64,000 bases of DNA from Puniceicoccaceae bacterium 5H (GTDB lineage: Bacteria > Verrucomicrobiota > Verrucomicrobiia > Opitutales > Oceanipulchritudinaceae), in assembly GCA_009772895.1 (NCBI GenBank), contig WOUP01000001.1, positions 124,001-188,000 of the forward strand. Reading direction: 5' to 3'. Numbering within the stretch: the stretch's first letter is position 1; every line of letters begins with the position of its first letter. Made by a program: the position numbers and the translations under genes. The notes under the pieces are model-generated. The model saw only the letters and a list, made by a program, of their open reading frames with translations, did not search any database and was not told the origin of the DNA. This document shows positions 60,594 through 64,000 of the stretch, one piece after another.

Positions 60594-63314
60594 CTAGCTG
60601 CGGGAGATGGCGTCGGGCACGAGGGCGAGGTTTTCGATCGCGGCGATACCCCACTGGGCGCTGTCGTTGGTGGAAACCCAGGCAGCTTCGTCGACAGGGT
60701 TCAGCACGTTGGGCCCCTCGATGTGGTGGGTCTCGATCGTCGGCTTCGGGCCCCATTCGTGGATGTGGAATTCCTTCCAGGCGCGTTGGGCCAGCTGCGA
60801 ATCGTCTTCTTGTGCGGCGGCATAGGCCGTGAGGCGTGAGTGGGCCACCTTGAGGCTGGTCCCGCGCAGGGTCGTGCCGAGCACCTCCTTTTGGCGTTCG
60901 GGAGAAGCGTTATAAAGCTCGCAGTACTGGAGCCAGGCTTGCTTGAACTCCGGCACGTCGATCAGCTGGATCAGCTCGGCGCACACCTCGACCAAGCCGA
61001 AGACCGCGTTGAGGTGAGAGACCCCGACTTCCGGGTTTTTCGGCGGGATGAGCTCCTTCGTCTTGATATTGAAGCCGTAGCCGCCGTTAAAGAAGCCGAT
61101 GGACATGCCACCGATGGTGCGCATGGCGTTTTCGAGCCACTTGCGGTATTTCGGGTCGTTCGAGCGTTCCCAGGCGGTGAGCCAGTTGGCGGCGACCGAA
61201 CCCCAGTCCGTGCCGACTCCGATATAGGCATCCGCGCCTTCCGGGGTCGGGATCTGCTCGGGCAGCTTGCGTGTCGCCTTCAAACCGGCCAGCGCGCGGT
61301 CGGCCTGGGCCACTTCTTCCAACACGTCTCCGGTGCGCTCGTCGCCCGTGAGGTAGTAGTGGAAGCGGCGATAGACCGAGGTGCTGATGCGCAGCTGCTT
61401 GGCGCTGCAACCCCAGTGCTGGACGTTGTGGCGGCTGCCGAAGCCTTGGAAGCGCCCCAAATGGTAGATATCGACATCGCGGTTGTGGCGCGTCATGGCT
61501 TCGGCGAGCCGGAACGTGCCGCGGTCGCCTGTGCGCAGGAATGAGAACCACAGCCAGAGGTCGGGTGAAAGCTCGGAGTTGTCCCAGGCGAAACCACCGA
61601 CATCGTAACGCCAGACGTGGCGGTCGGCATCGTAAGTGTGCATCACATCACCGTAGTTCCAGAAGCCGTACCAGTGGCGCTGCTCGACCTGATTGCGGTA
61701 GTAATCGATCGACCACTCGAGGCGGTCTTCGATCTTGGCCTTGGCCGGGTTGGAACGGTCTGGCAGGCTCCAAAGCCCGCCGAAAACGCCCGCCTTGAGG
61801 TAGTCTTCCGGACGCGCGGTCAGCACCGGAGGCAGGGCGGTCGCCTGGGCGATGTCTACCATGCGCTCGCGGCTCGGGGTCGCATCGAGAGCCCAGAACG
61901 TCAGATCCGTGGTGCGGGCCACTCCATGGGGGGTGCCAAAGCCCGGCTCATAGTCCTCATAGGTGATGTTGAGGGCGTCGAGTTGCTCCGGATAGTCCTC
62001 CATGCCCATGGTGTCATGGTAAAAGCGGATATCCATGGGCGGAGCGTCAGGAGAATACATCCACAGGGTCGCTTCAGCCGCATCGGTCTGGGCGTTGCGG
62101 ATGTCGATCTGCGTCGGATGCAACTCCCAAAAGTCGCGCATGCCAAAGGCCAGACCACCGGAAGCGCCGCCCACGTAGCCGACACCGGAAGCGCGGTGGC
62201 CCTGGTCGACGTCGATCCAGCCGAAGCCTTCCTTGGTGCGTTTGCGGATCTGAAAGCCGTTGGCCGAAAGTTGTGAAAGCGAAACGTCGCCCCATTGTGG
62301 CACGTATTGCAGGCGACTCGTCACGCGCTCGTCCCATTCGCTGAGCGGCGGCAGCTTCTTGCCGTCGATTTGGGCCTGGCGCACTTCCTTGCCCGGGTCA
62401 CGGCGCAGACCGGTAATCCCTTGCACCGCTTCGGCCCAAAGGCCTTCGCCTTCGCCAGTCAGACGGAGGTGGCGGTCATAAGGCTTGTCGCGCATCGGCA
62501 CCGTGAAACGCACGCCCAATCCGCGGATAAAGTCCTTCTGTTCGTCGCCGTCGTAGATGAAGGTGTGGCTGACGCGGATGGACTCGCCGCCCGCATAGAG
62601 GTAGACGCGCAGCGTAAAGGGCAGCCAGCTGACGTCCCCTTCGGTTACGTGCTGACCCGTGATCTTGACGACGCCGCGCACGGGGCCGTCCTGCTCGATC
62701 TCAACGCTCTGGACCTTACCCTGGAACTCGGAGACATCCGCATTGATGTCCGGGGATCCTTGAACCATGCCGATCAGCTTGCCGTCCTTGGCCGTGACCT
62801 TGCCGTTGCGCTCGAGGCTCTGGATGAAGACGTCTCCGCGGCGGGGCACCACACAACGCACCATGCCGTTGTCCAGCACGATGGCATCCCCATCGCGGAT
62901 CACCTTGACGGGGTTTCGCGGCTTGGAAGTCGCGCCGGGTTCTACGCTGTATTCACCTGCCGAAACTTCACCGGCGGGAATGGCGTGGGCGGTCCACTTC
63001 AGCGAGCCATCCGGCCAGTAGGCGGTCGGCCAGGTCTGCAACGGCAGTTTCTTGCCCTTGGCATCGGTGATGGCGAAGCTGGCATTGGCCTTGTGAGCGC
63101 CACGAGGCCAGGCCAGGCCCCAGGTGGTGCCGGGATTCAGCGCCGGTTTTTCTTCGAGCCATTGCAGGCGGGTGGGGCCGCCTTTGGAGAATGTGCGGGC
63201 GCTCTTGGCAGTCGGGGGCGTCTGGGCGCCGAGGCTGTGGGAGAGTTGCCAGGCAGCGGCTGCGGTTACAGCGCTGAATTTAACGAAATCGCGGCGGGAA
63301 ACGTTTTGCTTCAT
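60594..63314 (-). CDS. Exo-rhamnogalacturonan lyase-like protein (PL26 type, RIFT barrel)
   Basis: A 906-aa protein. The N-terminus has a twin-arginine signal (SRRDFVKFSAVTAAAAWQL), so it is exported folded. A beta-rich N-terminal domain follows (RLQWLEEKPALNPGTTWGLA, AYWPDGSLKWTAHAIPAG), then an alpha/alpha-type catalytic part with HNVQHWGCSAKQLRISTSVY and RRFHYYLTGDERTGDVLEEV. The pattern and length fit the YetA/PcRGLX group, which removes unsaturated galacturonosyl-rhamnose units from rhamnogalacturonan I. The gene lies 32 bases upstream of the symporter gene, with the same orientation. Confidence 0.8.
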   Translation of the reverse strand: MKQNVSRRDFVKFSAVTAAAAWQLSHSLGAQTPPTAKSARTFSKGGPTRLQWLEEKPALNPGTTWGLAWPRGAHKANASFAITDAKGKKLPLQTWPTAYWPDGSLKWTAHAIPAGEVSAGEYSVEPGATSKPRNPVKVIRDGDAIVLDNGMVRCVVPRRGDVFIQSLERNGKVTAKDGKLIGMVQGSPDINADVSEFQGKVQSVEIEQDGPVRGVVKITGQHVTEGDVSWLPFTLRVYLYAGGESIRVSHTFIYDGDEQKDFIRGLGVRFTVPMRDKPYDRHLRLTGEGEGLWAEAVQGITGLRRDPGKEVRQAQIDGKKLPPLSEWDERVTSRLQYVPQWGDVSLSQLSANGFQIRKRTKEGFGWIDVDQGHRASGVGYVGGASGGLAFGMRDFWELHPTQIDIRNAQTDAAEATLWMYSPDAPPMDIRFYHDTMGMEDYPEQLDALNITYEDYEPGFGTPHGVARTTDLTFWALDATPSRERMVDIAQATALPPVLTARPEDYLKAGVFGGLWSLPDRSNPAKAKIEDRLEWSIDYYRNQVEQRHWYGFWNYGDVMHTYDADRHVWRYDVGGFAWDNSELSPDLWLWFSFLRTGDRGTFRLAEAMTRHNRDVDIYHLGRFQGFGSRHNVQHWGCSAKQLRISTSVYRRFHYYLTGDERTGDVLEEVAQADRALAGLKATRKLPEQIPTPEGADAYIGVGTDWGSVAANWLTAWERSNDPKYRKWLENAMRTIGGMSIGFFNGGYGFNIKTKELIPPKNPEVGVSHLNAVFGLVEVCAELIQLIDVPEFKQAWLQYCELYNASPERQKEVLGTTLRGTSLKVAHSRLTAYAAAQEDDSQLAQRAWKEFHIHEWGPKPTIETHHIEGPNVLNPVDEAAWVSTNDSAQWGIAAIENLALVPDAISRS

Positions 63315-63347
63315 GGGGTTGGGGGAACGAGAGGGAAATAAAAAAGG

Positions 63348-63662
63348 CTACTCGAGGTGAAAGACCTCGGTTAGCGACTGGGAAACGGGACTATTGTCCG
63401 GATTGGCGGGCATGACGTCCGCCATGTGCTTCCACCACTTCTGACAGATTGCGGTCTGGGCGATCGCATCCCAGCGGGCTTCGTCTTCGACTTCGACGTA
63501 GCCGAAAAGTTGGCGGGTGTCAGGGTGGAGGAAGATGGAATAGTTGTGTGCGCCGTGGCTTTTCAGGGTGTCGGCCAGTTCTTGCCAGATGGGTGAGTGG
63601 CGGCGCTCGTATTCCGCTTCCATCCCCTCATTGACGCTCATTACGAAGGCTTTGCGTATCAT
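63348..63662 (-). CDS. rhaM: L-rhamnose mutarotase
   Basis: A 104-aa protein of the RhaM family. Its start is [20 protein letters not shown], the catalytic His is in [10 protein letters not shown], and [20 protein letters not shown] and [13 protein letters not shown] are typical. It interconverts anomers of L-rhamnose after uptake. It overlaps the upstream gene by 4 bases and precedes the PL26 gene by 33, which supports rhamnogalacturonan as the substrate of the locus. Confidence 0.95.
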   Translation of the reverse strand: MIRKAFVMSVNEGMEAEYERRHSPIWQELADTLKSHGAHNYSIFLHPDTRQLFGYVEVEDEARWDAIAQTAICQKWWKHMADVMPANPDNSPVSQSLTEVFHLE

Positions 63663-64000
63663 GACGTTGCAAGTTCGGTAAGTTTGTAGGGTCGGATTGA
63701 TAACAACGCCGCATCCTGCTTCATGGCACGGTCCAGCACGTCGTCGAGATCCTTCACCACCGGGATCTCTCCCTGCTCCGGATTCACCACCTCGTGTGAG
63801 ATTTCCTCCTCGTCGAAGGTGTGGATCTGGAAGTTCTGGTGCAGGTCGGAGATCAGGTGCGTGTGGGGCAGCGCCGTCGAGGCATGACAGATGGGCGTGA
63901 CGCCATCCTGCAGGCGCGCCAAGACCGCGTCGAACATTTGTTGCCGCGTCTTGGCGTAGTCTGGACCGTCACGTCGTATCTCCGATTTGCCATTAGGTGC
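63659..64000 (-). CDS. C-terminal fragment of a gene running off the right edge, probably a Gfo/Idh/MocA oxidoreductase
   Basis: 113 codons to the stop are open at the window edge, so the gene continues beyond 64000. The visible end contains [40 protein letters not shown] and [20 protein letters not shown]. The YxxxRxxM and helix pattern resembles the C-terminus of Gfo/Idh/MocA sugar oxidoreductases, which often stand next to rhaM, but the family cannot be proved from the fragment. Its stop overlaps the rhaM start by 4 bases. Confidence 0.5.
   Translation of the reverse strand, partial: APNGKSEIRRDGPDYAKTRQQMFDAVLARLQDGVTPICHASTALPHTHLISDLHQNFQIHTFDEEEISHEVVNPEQGEIPVVKDLDDVLDRAMKQDAALLSIRPYKLTELATS

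Overview
The window is a gene-dense, GC-rich bacterial chromosome segment. The gene families suggest a marine or halotolerant member of the Verrucomicrobiota, most likely class Opitutae. The reasons are de novo glycine betaine synthesis beside a BCCT carrier, a Na+-coupled kelch-fused sugar symporter, a pectin/rhamnogalacturonan degradation locus without SusCD, and flagella with outer-membrane P and L rings. This placement is an inference, because no rRNA or other phylogenetic marker lies in the window.

Region 1 (1-25114) is flagellar. A long minus-strand operon reads flgF-flgG-flgA-flgH-flgI-flgJ-flgN-flgK-flgL-flbT-flaF and then a TPR/O-GlcNAc-transferase-like (SPINDLY-type) glycosyltransferase cut by the left window edge. 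Upstream of it, also on the minus strand, is a second operon. It starts with an aberrant flagellin-like protein and continues with four modification-type enzymes: FemAB/GNAT acyltransferase, adenylate-forming ligase, NeuD/PglD-like acetyltransferase and formyltransferase. Three tandem flagellin genes of identical length (357 aa) follow, each with a potential leader hairpin ending about 40 nt before its start codon. Divergently transcribed are an asparagine-synthetase-type amidotransferase, a divergent FliS and a small zinc-ribbon protein. A minus-strand operon with a lipoprotein, a FlgM-like anti-sigma factor and an HDOD protein, next to a frameshifted TonB-domain lipoprotein gene, closes the region. 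The FlbT/FlaF pair and the flagellin termini recall alphaproteobacterial flagella.

Region 2 (25264-32259) holds an AAA/STAND-like membrane ATPase, CheA, a secreted TonB-domain protein and a methyl-accepting chemotaxis protein.

Region 3 (32450-46745) is mixed. It has a TVP38/TMEM64 membrane protein; a chalcone-isomerase-like protein divergent from an SDR / DUF1295 / cyclopropane-synthase-like lipid-modification operon; a 550-bp intergenic stretch with REP-like palindromes; and the two betaine-forming methyltransferases (GSMT, SDMT). These are followed by a degenerate receiver protein, an octaheme c-type cytochrome with TPRs, a trypsin-fold protein that has lost its catalytic residues, a BCCT transporter and ModC/ModB without ModA.

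Region 4 (46955-64000) is a pectin side-chain utilisation locus. It has a PL22 oligogalacturonate lyase, a Gfo/Idh/MocA oxidoreductase, a GH42 beta-galactosidase, a lipoprotein plus PKD-domain secreted protein, an ABC exporter, a GH51 arabinofuranosidase, a GH43-like enzyme, a kelch-Na+/solute symporter fusion, a PL26-type rhamnogalacturonan exolyase with a Tat signal, L-rhamnose mutarotase and the C-terminus of a further gene (probably an oxidoreductase) that runs off the right edge. Together these would release and import galactose, arabinose and unsaturated uronate/rhamnose units.

The most novel-looking parts are the flagellin-like-protein/acyl-formyl modification operon, the AsnB-FliS-zinc-ribbon operon, and the combination of FlbT with position-conserved flagellin leader hairpins. 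No tRNA, rRNA, IS element or CRISPR array was recognised.
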